In this document: positions 6,576-12,976 of the stretch, in pieces
Layout: each line of letters begins with the position of its first letter
Position numbering within the stretch: position 1 is the stretch's first letter
Assembly: GCA_944390305.1 (NCBI GenBank)
Contig: CALXPX010000028.1
Location: 1-12,976, forward strand
DNA length: 12,976 bases
From: an uncultured Clostridia bacterium
Lineage (GTDB): Bacteria > Bacillota > Clostridia > TANB77 > CAG-508
Direction of reading: 5' to 3'
Notes under the pieces: model-generated
The model's input: the letters and a program-made list of their open reading frames with translations, nothing else
Database searches by the model: none
Told to the model about the DNA's origin: nothing
Program-made: the position numbers and the translations under genes

Positions 6576-7727
6576 ATGAAGATACTTTCTATTGATACAT
6601 CATCTAATATATGTTCAGTTGCAATTTTAGAAGATAATAAAATTATAAAGGAAATGCATAATAAAAGTGAAAAAGAACATTCTGAAACTCTTATGCCAAT
6701 GATAGATGATATTTTAAAATCTTCAAATTTGACATTAGAAGATATTAACTTAATAGCTTGCTCAAAAGGACCTGGATCTTTTACAGGAATAAGAATAGGT
6801 TTAGCTACTATTAAAGCATTTGCAGATTCTAAAGAAATTCCTGTTATGGGGATTAATTCATTAGAAGCACTTGGCTTTTGTGGAGTTATAAAAAAAGGAA
6901 ATGGTGAGTATATATCTATAATAGATGCAAAAAATAATAATGTATATTTTGCAATTTATAAAATGAAAAATAATAAATTTTCAATTTATAAAAATCCTGA
7001 AATACTTCCACTTTCAGATATGATAACTTATGTAGATAATTTAAATCTTCCAACATATTTTGTAGGAGATGCAAAAATAGAAGATATAGAGCCGCTGTAT
7101 TTAGCTCAAATTGCAAAAGAAAGAGCAAATAGTAATGATGTATGCACTCATGAATATTTAAAAGATTTACCATCACTTGCAGTTGGAGTAGCACTTGCAG
7201 CATATAATAGATATAACTTAGGAATAACTGAAAATGCAGATGATATATATCCGATGTATCTTAGAAAACCACAAGCTCAAAGACAAAAAGAAGGATTTTC
7301 TGACGATATAAGTATTTTAGAAATGAGTTATACTGATTTAGAAAAAATAAAGTTAAATTATGACAATTTTCCTAATATATGGAAGTATGAAGTTTTAAAA
7401 GAAGATTATGATGATTCAAGATATTTTGTAGTAAAACAAAATGAGGAAATATATGGGTTTATCGGTATAAGAATAGTATTTGAGGAAATGGAAATAATGA
7501 ATATTGTTACAAGATTAGATAAAAGAAATGAAGGTTTTGCTTCAAATCTTTTGAGTTATATTGTAAGATATGCACATATGAATGATATAGAAAAAATTAA
7601 TTTGGAGGTAAATGCAAATAATTTTTCGGCAATAAAACTTTATAAAACTTTTGGCTTTGTGGAAGTAGGAAGAAGAAATAAATATTACGGTACAGAAGAT
7701 GCCATATTAATGACATATTACATATAA
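6576..7727 (+). CDS. tsaB-rimI: Fusion of TsaB (tRNA t6A synthesis subunit) and RimI-type N-acetyltransferase
   Basis: The protein has 383 residues and two modules. Residues 1 to about 230 are TsaB, the ASKHA-fold partner that binds TsaD for threonylcarbamoylation of A37 in ANN-decoding tRNAs. The start KILSIDTSSNICSVAI, the conserved HSETLMPMID and GPGSFTGIRIGLATIK (65-80) are clear hallmarks. From about 243 to the end lies a GNAT acetyltransferase like RimI, which acetylates protein N-termini. Here an acetyl-CoA loop corresponds to RNEGFASNLL, and the late motif LEVNANNFSAIKLYKTFGF is typical. TsaB-RimI fusions are known in several Firmicutes and Actinobacteria. tsaE, often just upstream, and tsaD, often just downstream, are absent here. 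The SD is AAAGGA at about 6563-6568. The Lon-like gene follows after 45 bases. Confidence 0.94.
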   Translation: MKILSIDTSSNICSVAILEDNKIIKEMHNKSEKEHSETLMPMIDDILKSSNLTLEDINLIACSKGPGSFTGIRIGLATIKAFADSKEIPVMGINSLEALGFCGVIKKGNGEYISIIDAKNNNVYFAIYKMKNNKFSIYKNPEILPLSDMITYVDNLNLPTYFVGDAKIEDIEPLYLAQIAKERANSNDVCTHEYLKDLPSLAVGVALAAYNRYNLGITENADDIYPMYLRKPQAQRQKEGFSDDISILEMSYTDLEKIKLNYDNFPNIWKYEVLKEDYDDSRYFVVKQNEEIYGFIGIRIVFEEMEIMNIVTRLDKRNEGFASNLLSYIVRYAHMNDIEKINLEVNANNFSAIKLYKTFGFVEVGRRNKYYGTEDAILMTYYI

Positions 7728-7772
7728 ATATAATTTTAGGTAAAAATAGAACATAAGAAAGGAAATAAAAAA

Positions 7773-10136
7773 ATGAAGAATACAAAGGAAGTTTCATATA
7801 AAAATTTAAAATATGTATGTGACCCAGATATTTTTAATTTTGTCACAACAGAAGAATTAGAAAGAAATTATGATGGTATAGGTCAAGAAAGAGGCATAGA
7901 TTCTTTAAAATTTGGATTAAATGTTGATGTAAATGGATATAACCTTTATTTAGAAGGACCTTCAGGTGTTGGCAAGACAATGTATACAAAAAATTATTTA
8001 GATAAAATAAGTAAAAATAAAAAGAAACCTCAAGATTGGTGCTATTTGTATAATTTTGAAAATCCAAATGAACCTGTAGCTTTAAATTTACCAGCAGGTC
8101 AAGGTAAAGAGTTTGAAGAGACAATGGAAAAGTTTGTCAAGGATATAAAATCTGAGATAAAAAGTACATTTAATAATGATGATTTTGAAAAAGAAAAAAA
8201 TGTTATTATTCAAAAATATCAAGAAAAAAGAACGAAGTTATTAGAAGATTTAAATAATGAATCTGCTAAATATGGATTTCAAGTAAAAGCATCAGATAAC
8301 GGTATATATATGATGCCAGTTATAGATGGTAAGATAATAAAAGAAGAAGAATTTGAAAAATTAGATGAAAAAATAAAAAAAGAATATGAAGATAGATCAA
8401 CAATTGTTCAAAGACAAATAATACAAGTAATAGGAAAAATAAAAGAAATAGAGCAAGAATCTGAAAAAAAGGTTTCTGAATGGCAATCAAGTATAGCATC
8501 ACTTTCTATTGAAGGACATATATCTTTTGTAAAATCAAAATTTAAAAGAAATAAAAAAATCAATAAGTTTTTAGATGGTGTTAGAAAAGACATTATAAAA
8601 AATATAAATAAATTTACTTCAGAAGAACCTAAAACTACTGAAGGACAGCCAAAAGTAATAGAAACAAATCCTTGGGACAACTATAGAGTCAATCTTTTTG
8701 TAGATAATAGTAATGCAGAAGGTGCTCCTGTAGTTATGGATTCAAATTATAGTTTTAGTAATATATTTGGAAGATTAGAGTATGAAAACCATTATGGTAT
8801 ATTAAGAACTGATTTTACAATGATAAGACCAGGATTGCTTCATAAGGCAAATGGTGGATATATAATTTTCCAAGCAAATGATTTACTTACAAACCCAATT
8901 GCTTATGATAATTTAAAAAAAGTTTTACGTAATAAAGAGCTTGGTATAGATAATTCTATAGATCAAAAGACATCAATGGTAATGGTTTCATTAAAGCCAG
9001 AACCTATACCACTAGATTTAAAGGTAATTATAATAGGAAATGAAAATGTGTATCAAACACTTCTTTCTGTTGATAGCGATTTTAGAAAATTATTTAAAAT
9101 AAAGGTGGAATTTGAAGATGATGCTATTCTTAATACGCAAAATTTAAAAGATTTAGCAAGATTCGTACATGGATATTGTGAAGATGATGAACTTCCACAT
9201 TTAGATAAATTTGCAGTTGCAAGACTTGCTGAATATTCTACTAGATTATCTAATAGTCAAAATAGAATATCTACAAGATTTGGAGAATTGTCTCAGGTTA
9301 TAGCTGAAGCGGCTACTTGGGCAAGACTTAGTAAATCAAAGGTTGTAACTAAAGAATATATAGATAAAGCATTAGAGGAAAGAAAAAATAGATTAAAGAA
9401 ATATGATGAAAAATATACTGAAATGATAAAAGAAGGTACACTTTTAATAGATACTGAAGGAGAAAAAATAGGACAGATTAACGGTCTTACTGTAATGAGT
9501 ATAGGAGAATATTCTTTTGGAAAACCAGTAAGAATTACTGTAAATACTTATACTGGTAAAAAAGGAATTATAGATATAGAAAGAGAAGTAGAATTATCAG
9601 GTTCTTCACATTCTAAAGGTATATTAATATTAAATGGTTATTTGGGTGAAAAATTTGCAAAAGATATGCCATTATCACTTACTGCAAGTATATGCTTTGA
9701 ACAATTATATAATGGTGTAGATGGAGATAGTGCATCTAGTACAGAACTTTATGCTCTTTTATCGAACCTTTCAGGGGTACCAATTAATCAGGGTATTGCA
9801 GTTACTGGTTCTGTAAATCAAAAAGGTGAAATACAAGCAATCGGTGGTGTAAACGAAAAAATAGAAGGCTATTTTGAAATTTGCAAATTAAAAGGTTTAA
9901 ATGGAAAGCAAGGAGTAATGATCCCAAAGCAAAATATACAAAATTTAAATCTGGATGATGAAATAGTAACAGCGGTAAAAAATGGAAAATTTCATATTTA
10001 TGCAGTATCAAACATAGATGAAGGTATTGAAATTTTAACAGGAGTACCAGCTGGAACAAAAGATATACCAGGTACAATAAATTATATGGTATATCAAACA
10101 TTAAAGAAATATGCTAAAGCAAGCAAAGATGAATAA
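7773..10136 (+). CDS. Lon-like AAA-family ATP-dependent protease (LonB/LonC type, COG1067)
   Basis: This 787-residue protein has a split AAA module with an intact Walker A motif (GPSGVGKT, 62-69). A long charged coiled-coil-like insertion covers about 120-290. The segment HKANGGYIIFQANDLL (357-372) sits at the Walker B position and lacks the usual Asp-Glu pair, as is common in this family. A helical lid region is followed by a Lon protease domain from about 555. Catalytic Ser653 lies in DGDSAS and catalytic Lys696 in GGVNEKIEG; the 43-residue spacing equals that of the Ser-Lys dyad of E. coli Lon. No N-terminal Lon substrate domain and no membrane helix are present, so it is a cytoplasmic enzyme of the AAA_32 type rather than classical LonA or membrane LonB. 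Its substrates cannot be told. ychF follows 30 bases later, probably in the same transcript. Confidence 0.93.
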   Translation: MKNTKEVSYKNLKYVCDPDIFNFVTTEELERNYDGIGQERGIDSLKFGLNVDVNGYNLYLEGPSGVGKTMYTKNYLDKISKNKKKPQDWCYLYNFENPNEPVALNLPAGQGKEFEETMEKFVKDIKSEIKSTFNNDDFEKEKNVIIQKYQEKRTKLLEDLNNESAKYGFQVKASDNGIYMMPVIDGKIIKEEEFEKLDEKIKKEYEDRSTIVQRQIIQVIGKIKEIEQESEKKVSEWQSSIASLSIEGHISFVKSKFKRNKKINKFLDGVRKDIIKNINKFTSEEPKTTEGQPKVIETNPWDNYRVNLFVDNSNAEGAPVVMDSNYSFSNIFGRLEYENHYGILRTDFTMIRPGLLHKANGGYIIFQANDLLTNPIAYDNLKKVLRNKELGIDNSIDQKTSMVMVSLKPEPIPLDLKVIIIGNENVYQTLLSVDSDFRKLFKIKVEFEDDAILNTQNLKDLARFVHGYCEDDELPHLDKFAVARLAEYSTRLSNSQNRISTRFGELSQVIAEAATWARLSKSKVVTKEYIDKALEERKNRLKKYDEKYTEMIKEGTLLIDTEGEKIGQINGLTVMSIGEYSFGKPVRITVNTYTGKKGIIDIEREVELSGSSHSKGILILNGYLGEKFAKDMPLSLTASICFEQLYNGVDGDSASSTELYALLSNLSGVPINQGIAVTGSVNQKGEIQAIGGVNEKIEGYFEICKLKGLNGKQGVMIPKQNIQNLNLDDEIVTAVKNGKFHIYAVSNIDEGIEILTGVPAGTKDIPGTINYMVYQTLKKYAKASKDE

Positions 10137-10166
10137 AAAATAGAGACAACTTAAGGAGGATAATAA

Positions 10167-11252
10167 ATGAAAATAGGAATTGTAGGTTTGCCAAACGTAG
10201 GAAAAAGTACATTATTTAATAGTATAACAAATGCAGGTGCTGAATGTGCAAATTATCCTTTTTGCACAATAGAACCAAATGTAGGTGTTGTACCAGTACC
10301 AGATGACAGGTTAGATGTTCTTGAAAAAATGTATGATGCTGAAAAAGTTACACACGCTATAATTGAATTTGTAGATATTGCAGGGTTAGTAAAAGGAGCA
10401 AGTAAAGGTGAAGGTTTAGGAAATAAATTTTTATCACATATTAGAGAAACTGATGCTATTGCACAAGTTGTAAGATGTTTTGATGATTCTAATATTGTAC
10501 ATGTTGATGGAAATGTTGATCCTATAAGGGATATAGAAACAATAAATTTAGAATTAGTATTAGCAGACTTAGAAACTGTTTCTAAAAGAATAGATAGAGC
10601 AGCTAAACTTGCAAAAGGAGATAAGAAATATATTCAAGAAGAAGAGGTATTTAAAAAAGTAAGAAAAGTCTTAGAAGAAGGCAGACCTGCTAGAACATTA
10701 GAATTAACTGATGATGAAAAAGTGTTTTTAAAAGATTCTTTTTTGCTTACAATGAAACCAATAATTTATGTAGCTAATATCTCCGAATCAGATATTGGAA
10801 AAGAAAATGAATATGTAAAAAAAGTAAAAGAATATGCTAAAAAGGAAAATTCGGAAGTTATATCTCTTTGCGTAAAAATAGAAGAAGAGCTTTCTTCTTT
10901 AGAAGGAGAAGAAAAAAATGAAATGCTAGAGGCAATGGGGCTAGATGAATCTGGATTGGATAAAGTTATAAAGGCAAGCTATGATTTATTAGGACTTATG
11001 TCATTTTTAACAGCAGGAAAAAAAGAAGTAAGAGCTTGGACTATAAAAAAAGGTACAAAAGCTCCTCAGGCTGCTGGAAAGATACATACAGATTTTGAAA
11101 GAGGCTTTATTAAAGCAGAAATAATTTCTTATGACGATTTAATAAAACAAGGTTCATACCAAAAAGCTAAAGAAGCAGGATTAGTAAGATTAGAAGGTAA
11201 AGACTATGTAATGCAAAATGGAGATATTGTAGAATTTAAATTTAATGTATAA
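10167..11252 (+). CDS. ychF: YchF/OLA1 family P-loop ATPase
   Basis: At 361 residues this matches E. coli YchF (363). The P-loop GLPNVGKS (7-14) opens the protein, followed by NYPFCTIEPNVG and by DIAGLVKGASKGEGLGNKFL, the conserved switch segment. The base-specificity motif is NISE (204-207) in place of the NKxD of true GTPases, which is why this family prefers ATP. A coiled-coil region and the C-terminal TGS domain follow, with the signature TAGKKEVRAWT and TKAPQAAGKIHTDFERGFIK. The protein associates with ribosomes and has been linked to stress and redox responses in other species. The SD TAAGGAGG at 10152-10159 is strong. No clear terminator follows; the next gene has its own promoter. Confidence 0.97.
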   Translation: MKIGIVGLPNVGKSTLFNSITNAGAECANYPFCTIEPNVGVVPVPDDRLDVLEKMYDAEKVTHAIIEFVDIAGLVKGASKGEGLGNKFLSHIRETDAIAQVVRCFDDSNIVHVDGNVDPIRDIETINLELVLADLETVSKRIDRAAKLAKGDKKYIQEEEVFKKVRKVLEEGRPARTLELTDDEKVFLKDSFLLTMKPIIYVANISESDIGKENEYVKKVKEYAKKENSEVISLCVKIEEELSSLEGEEKNEMLEAMGLDESGLDKVIKASYDLLGLMSFLTAGKKEVRAWTIKKGTKAPQAAGKIHTDFERGFIKAEIISYDDLIKQGSYQKAKEAGLVRLEGKDYVMQNGDIVEFKFNV

Positions 11253-11299
11253 AAATTTACAAAAAAATCAAAAAAATGACAAAAATTTTATTGAAATTG

Positions 11300-11328
11300 T
11301 TGACGAATAAGAAAAATAAGTATACAAT
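11300..11328 (+). promoter_or_regulatory. Sigma-A type promoter (distal) for the LPXTG protein gene
   Basis: TTGACG (11300-11305) and TACAAT (11323-11328) each match consensus at 5 of 6 positions with a 17-base spacer. The predicted start near 11335 gives a leader of about 90 bases before ATG 11426. Confidence 0.6.
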
Positions 11329-11360
11329 TAATAGTAGTAGAAAAAATGTAATATTTTTCT

Positions 11361-11387
11361 TGCTATAATTTGCTTTTAAAAGCAAAT
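11361..11387 (+). promoter_or_regulatory. Possible second (extended -10) promoter overlapped by a 20-bp perfect palindrome
   Basis: TG-C-TATAAT at 11361-11369 is a perfect extended -10 element, predicting a start near 11376; no -35 match is evident. ATTTGCTTTTAAAAGCAAAT at 11368-11387 is a perfect 20-bp inverted repeat centred on that start. It could be a repressor operator, or in RNA from the upstream promoter a hairpin. A second, imperfect inverted repeat with 7-base arms (AGAAAAA 11339-11345, TTTTTCT 11354-11360) lies just upstream. Confidence 0.4.
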
Positions 11388-11425
11388 AATAAAATTAGAA
11401 GTCTAAAGAAGAAAGGGAGAATACT

Positions 11426-11776
11426 ATGAAAAATTCAATGAAGTATGTAACAATTTTAATAGTTATGATCTTTGCAGTTTTATTTTTTACAATGACAAGA
11501 GCGTATGCATCAGGTATTAACTTAACACCACAACAAAATAATACAAATAATGCTAATAGTGCTAATACAGCAAATACTAATACTCAAACAAATAGTCCAG
11601 CTGTTAATAGCGCAACAGAAAAAGAAAACATTCTAAGAGTTAATCAAATAAATGATGCAGATAAAGACTTACCACAAACAGGTGAAACAGATATTTACAT
11701 TATATCTGGAATAGCAGTAGTAGCTATTGCAGTAGGTGCATTTGCATTCATAAAATCTAGAAAATATAATGTATAA
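11426..11776 (+). CDS. Small LPXTG cell-wall-anchored protein, 116 residues
   Basis: The layout is that of a sortase substrate. There is a signal peptide (1 to about 28: basic start, hydrophobic core 8-22, likely cleavage after AYA). An Asn/Thr/Ala/Gln-rich low-complexity stretch (about 32-65) and a short charged stretch follow. The sorting signal is LPQTG at 82-86, with a membrane helix at about 90-109 and the basic tail KSRKYNV. After processing only about 57 residues would remain, from the signal cleavage site to the LPQT threonine, and they hold no recognisable domain. A sortase A-type enzyme encoded elsewhere would link it to peptidoglycan. The SD is AAAGGGAG (11412-11419). It is flanked by its own promoters and a terminator, so it is a one-gene unit. 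Its function is unknown; it could be a surface decoration or a short spacer-like wall protein. Confidence 0.85.
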   Translation: MKNSMKYVTILIVMIFAVLFFTMTRAYASGINLTPQQNNTNNANSANTANTNTQTNSPAVNSATEKENILRVNQINDADKDLPQTGETDIYIISGIAVVAIAVGAFAFIKSRKYNV

Positions 11777-11805
11777 AAAATATATGAAAAATAAAGTTGC
11801 AACTA

Positions 11806-11840
11806 AAAAAGAGCGTCGTTATCATTTCGATGCTCTTTTT
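11806..11840 (+). terminator. Intrinsic terminator after the LPXTG gene
   Basis: Bases 11806-11818 pair with 11828-11840 over 13 bp with one G-T pair (GAGCGTCG against CGATGCTC in the core). The loop has nine bases and the right arm ends in five T residues. An A-run on the left arm means it could also work on the opposite strand. Confidence 0.9.
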
Positions 11841-11920
11841 AATATTTTATAGGAAAAGATTTCAAATAATAATTTTGTATATTGAAAAGTAAATAGTTTT
11901 ATAGTTTTTTGAAAATTATA

Positions 11921-11949
11921 TTAACAAAATTCGACATAGGTTATATTAT
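11921..11949 (+). promoter_or_regulatory. Candidate sigma-A promoter with a Spo0A-box-like heptamer in the spacer
   Basis: TTAACA (11921-11926) and TATTAT (11944-11949) each match consensus at 5 of 6 positions with a 17-base spacer. TTCGACA at 11930-11936 is the exact reverse complement of the 0A box core TGTCGAA. A Spo0A dimer bound between -35 and -10 would be expected to repress. One heptamer is limited evidence. Confidence 0.4.
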
Positions 11950-11982
11950 TTAATTTAGCAAAGGAAAGAAGGAAATATAAAA

Positions 11983-12072
11983 ATGCTTAAAATCCTTGGA
12001 ACTGTGCATATATATATCGTAAGATTTAACAAAAAACTATATAAACATAGCAAAGCTATGTGTTTTAGCTGA
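11983..12072 (+). CDS. Possible 29-residue leader peptide or small protein
   Basis: ATG 11983 is preceded by AAGAAGG (11966-11972) and opens a 29-codon frame, MLKILGTVHIYIV then a basic second half, ending at TGA 12070-12072. The first half is hydrophobic and the second half is rich in Lys. I do not recognise it. The last third lies inside the overlapping hairpins, and the stop codon begins in the loop of the second one. That arrangement is seen in attenuation leaders, but there is no run of one regulatory codon. It may be only a chance frame in a small RNA. Confidence 0.3.
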   Translation: MLKILGTVHIYIVRFNKKLYKHSKAMCFS

Positions 12073-12091
12073 TGCTAAATACATAGCTTTT
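12045..12091 (+). terminator. Two alternative hairpins, the second terminator-like
   Basis: Three related segments occur: ACATAGC (12045-12051), AAAGCTATGT (12052-12061) and ACATAGCTTT (12081-12090). The middle one can pair with the first (7 bp, loop AAA) or with the third (10 bp). The latter is extended by TTTAGC 12064-12069 with GCTAAA 12074-12079 around a TGAT loop. The two folds exclude each other. The larger fold ends in TTTT followed by GTTGT, a poor U-tract, so termination would be partial. Confidence 0.5.
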
Positions 12092-12124
12092 GTTGTAAAA
12101 AAATATTTTATATTGAAATATATG

Positions 12125-12153
12125 TTTACAAAAATAAGATATAATGTTAAAAT
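12125..12153 (+). promoter_or_regulatory. Sigma-A type promoter for the LCP gene
   Basis: TTTACA (12125-12130) and TAAAAT (12148-12153) each match consensus at 5 of 6 positions with a 17-base spacer, giving a start near 12160 and a leader of about 28 bases. An exact TATAAT at 12140-12145 lies between them but has no -35 at a good distance. Confidence 0.45.
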
Positions 12154-12187
12154 ATAACGAGAAATATTATAAAATAGAGGTGAAATA

Positions 12188-12976
12188 ATGAGTACACATA
12201 ACAATGCTAGAAGAATGAAAGATGTAGAAAAAAAGCAAAGCTATAGGAAGGAAAATATAAAAAATGAAAAGCCAAAGAAAAAAAGAAAAGGCTTAAGGAT
12301 CTTTTTGACTATTTTAATTATTATTGTTGTAATAATAGCAGCAATACTTGCAGCAGGGTATACATTTATTTATAGTAAACTTGGAGAAATGAATCAGGAA
12401 GAATTAGATCAAAATGCAATTAGTATAGATGATGCTGTGGCAGATGAATTAAGTGATTATAGAAATATTGCTTTGTTTGGAATAGATTCAAGAGCAGATG
12501 ATTACGGAAGAGGAAATAGAAGTGATTGTATTATAATTGCATCTATAAATAAAAAGACAAGTGAAGTAAAATTAGTTTCTGTATATAGAGATACTTATTT
12601 GAAATTAACAGGAAGAAACTTAGATAAAGTTACTCATGCATATTCATATGGTGGAGCAGAACTTGCAGTAAGTACTTTGAATGCAAATTTGGATTTGAAT
12701 ATCAAAGAATATGTAACTGTAAACTTTGATGCAGTAGTTGAAGCTGTAGATGCTTTAGGCGGAATAAGAATAGAAGTAGATAGTGAAGAAATAAAATATA
12801 TAAATAATTATATAAATGAAAATAACAGAGTTACAGGACATAATTCGAGTCATATAACAACTGCTGGAACATATAATCTAGATGGTGTTCAAGCATTAGC
12901 TTATTCAAGAATTCGTTATACAGCAGGCGGAGATTTCAAAAGAACTGAAAGAATGAGAGAAGTATTAGAAGCTATG
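12188..12976 (+). CDS. LytR-CpsA-Psr (LCP) family protein, 3' end cut off by the window
   Basis: The visible 263 residues are the N-terminal part of an LCP enzyme. These membrane-anchored enzymes transfer lipid-linked anionic polymers such as teichoic acids or capsule to peptidoglycan, outside the cell. A very basic cytoplasmic start (1-36, KPKKKRKG) is followed by one membrane helix (about 38-60). The LCP domain begins at about 91 with YRNIALFGIDSR. Conserved segments follow: GRGNRSDCIIIASIN, VKLVSVYRDTYL, KVTHAYSYGG, VTVNFDAVVEAVDALGGI, and at the edge LAYSRIRYTAGGDFKRTERM. The Asp and Arg residues in these segments match those that bind the pyrophosphate and metal in known structures. The SD GAGG (12177-12180) is seven bases before ATG. 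The rest of the domain and any C-terminal extension are beyond the window. Confidence 0.95.
   Translation, partial: MSTHNNARRMKDVEKKQSYRKENIKNEKPKKKRKGLRIFLTILIIIVVIIAAILAAGYTFIYSKLGEMNQEELDQNAISIDDAVADELSDYRNIALFGIDSRADDYGRGNRSDCIIIASINKKTSEVKLVSVYRDTYLKLTGRNLDKVTHAYSYGGAELAVSTLNANLDLNIKEYVTVNFDAVVEAVDALGGIRIEVDSEEIKYINNYINENNRVTGHNSSHITTAGTYNLDGVQALAYSRIRYTAGGDFKRTERMREVLEAM

Larger units (their letters stand above)
11777..12187. other. 411-base intergenic region between the LPXTG and LCP genes
   Basis: No ordinary gene is visible here on either strand. The region holds, in order, the terminator at 11806-11840, an A+T-rich stretch in which I see nothing (11841-11920), a candidate promoter with a Spo0A-box-like heptamer (11921-11949), a 29-codon mini-ORF with SD (11983-12072), two overlapping alternative hairpins (12045-12090), and a promoter (12125-12153) for the LCP gene. 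It is long for this compact sequence, which suggests regulation or a small RNA. Confidence 0.6.

Noticed and set aside
8840..8890. Missing Walker B acidic pair in the Lon-like protease as a sign of inactivation
   Set aside because: The segment HKANGGYIIFQANDLL resembles what is usual for AAA_32-type Lon relatives, and the Ser-Lys protease dyad and Walker A are intact.

Overview
The window comes from a strongly A+T-rich, Gram-positive, endospore-forming bacterium, most likely an anaerobe of class Clostridia. The support is a complete eight-gene spoIIIA sporulation cluster, an LPXTG cell-wall protein, a LytR-CpsA-Psr (LCP) wall-polymer enzyme, Shine-Dalgarno (SD) sites of the AGGAGG type, and AGA as nearly the only arginine codon. 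I cannot name a genus. All convincing genes lie on the + strand.

Layout: (1) 1-760 holds the 3' part of a yebC-family gene, cut by the left edge, with a strong intrinsic terminator. (2) 832-6085 is the spoIIIA operon, spoIIIAA to spoIIIAH in the standard order, with mostly 2-27 base gaps. It encodes the mother-cell half of the SpoIIIA-SpoIIQ channel that links mother cell and forespore after engulfment. spoIIIAA carries a one-base frameshift exactly at its Walker A motif. (3) 6086-6440 holds a possible promoter, a perfect but badly placed SD, a hairpin that covers a start codon, an unrecognised 61-codon ORF and a strong terminator. (4) 6496-11252 is a housekeeping unit with a good promoter: a TsaB-RimI fusion, a Lon-like AAA protease and the YchF/OLA1 P-loop ATPase. 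(5) 11300-11840 is a single-gene unit for a tiny LPXTG surface protein, with two candidate promoters, a 20-bp perfect palindrome and a terminator. (6) 11841-12187 holds a candidate promoter with a Spo0A-box-like heptamer in its spacer, a 29-codon mini-ORF and two mutually exclusive hairpins. (7) From 12188 to the right edge runs an LCP-family gene, cut by the window end.

How they work together: the spoIIIA genes form one machine, with AA as motor ATPase, AB to AF as membrane platform, and AG and AH as ring proteins. The tsaB-rimI / Lon-like / ychF group concerns tRNA and protein modification, proteolysis and translation-linked ATP binding, and is probably only co-transcribed. The last two genes concern the cell surface. 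I see no mobile element, CRISPR array, tRNA or rRNA. The least explained parts are the 6120-6390 region, the leader-like region 11921-12091 and the spoIIIAA frameshift.
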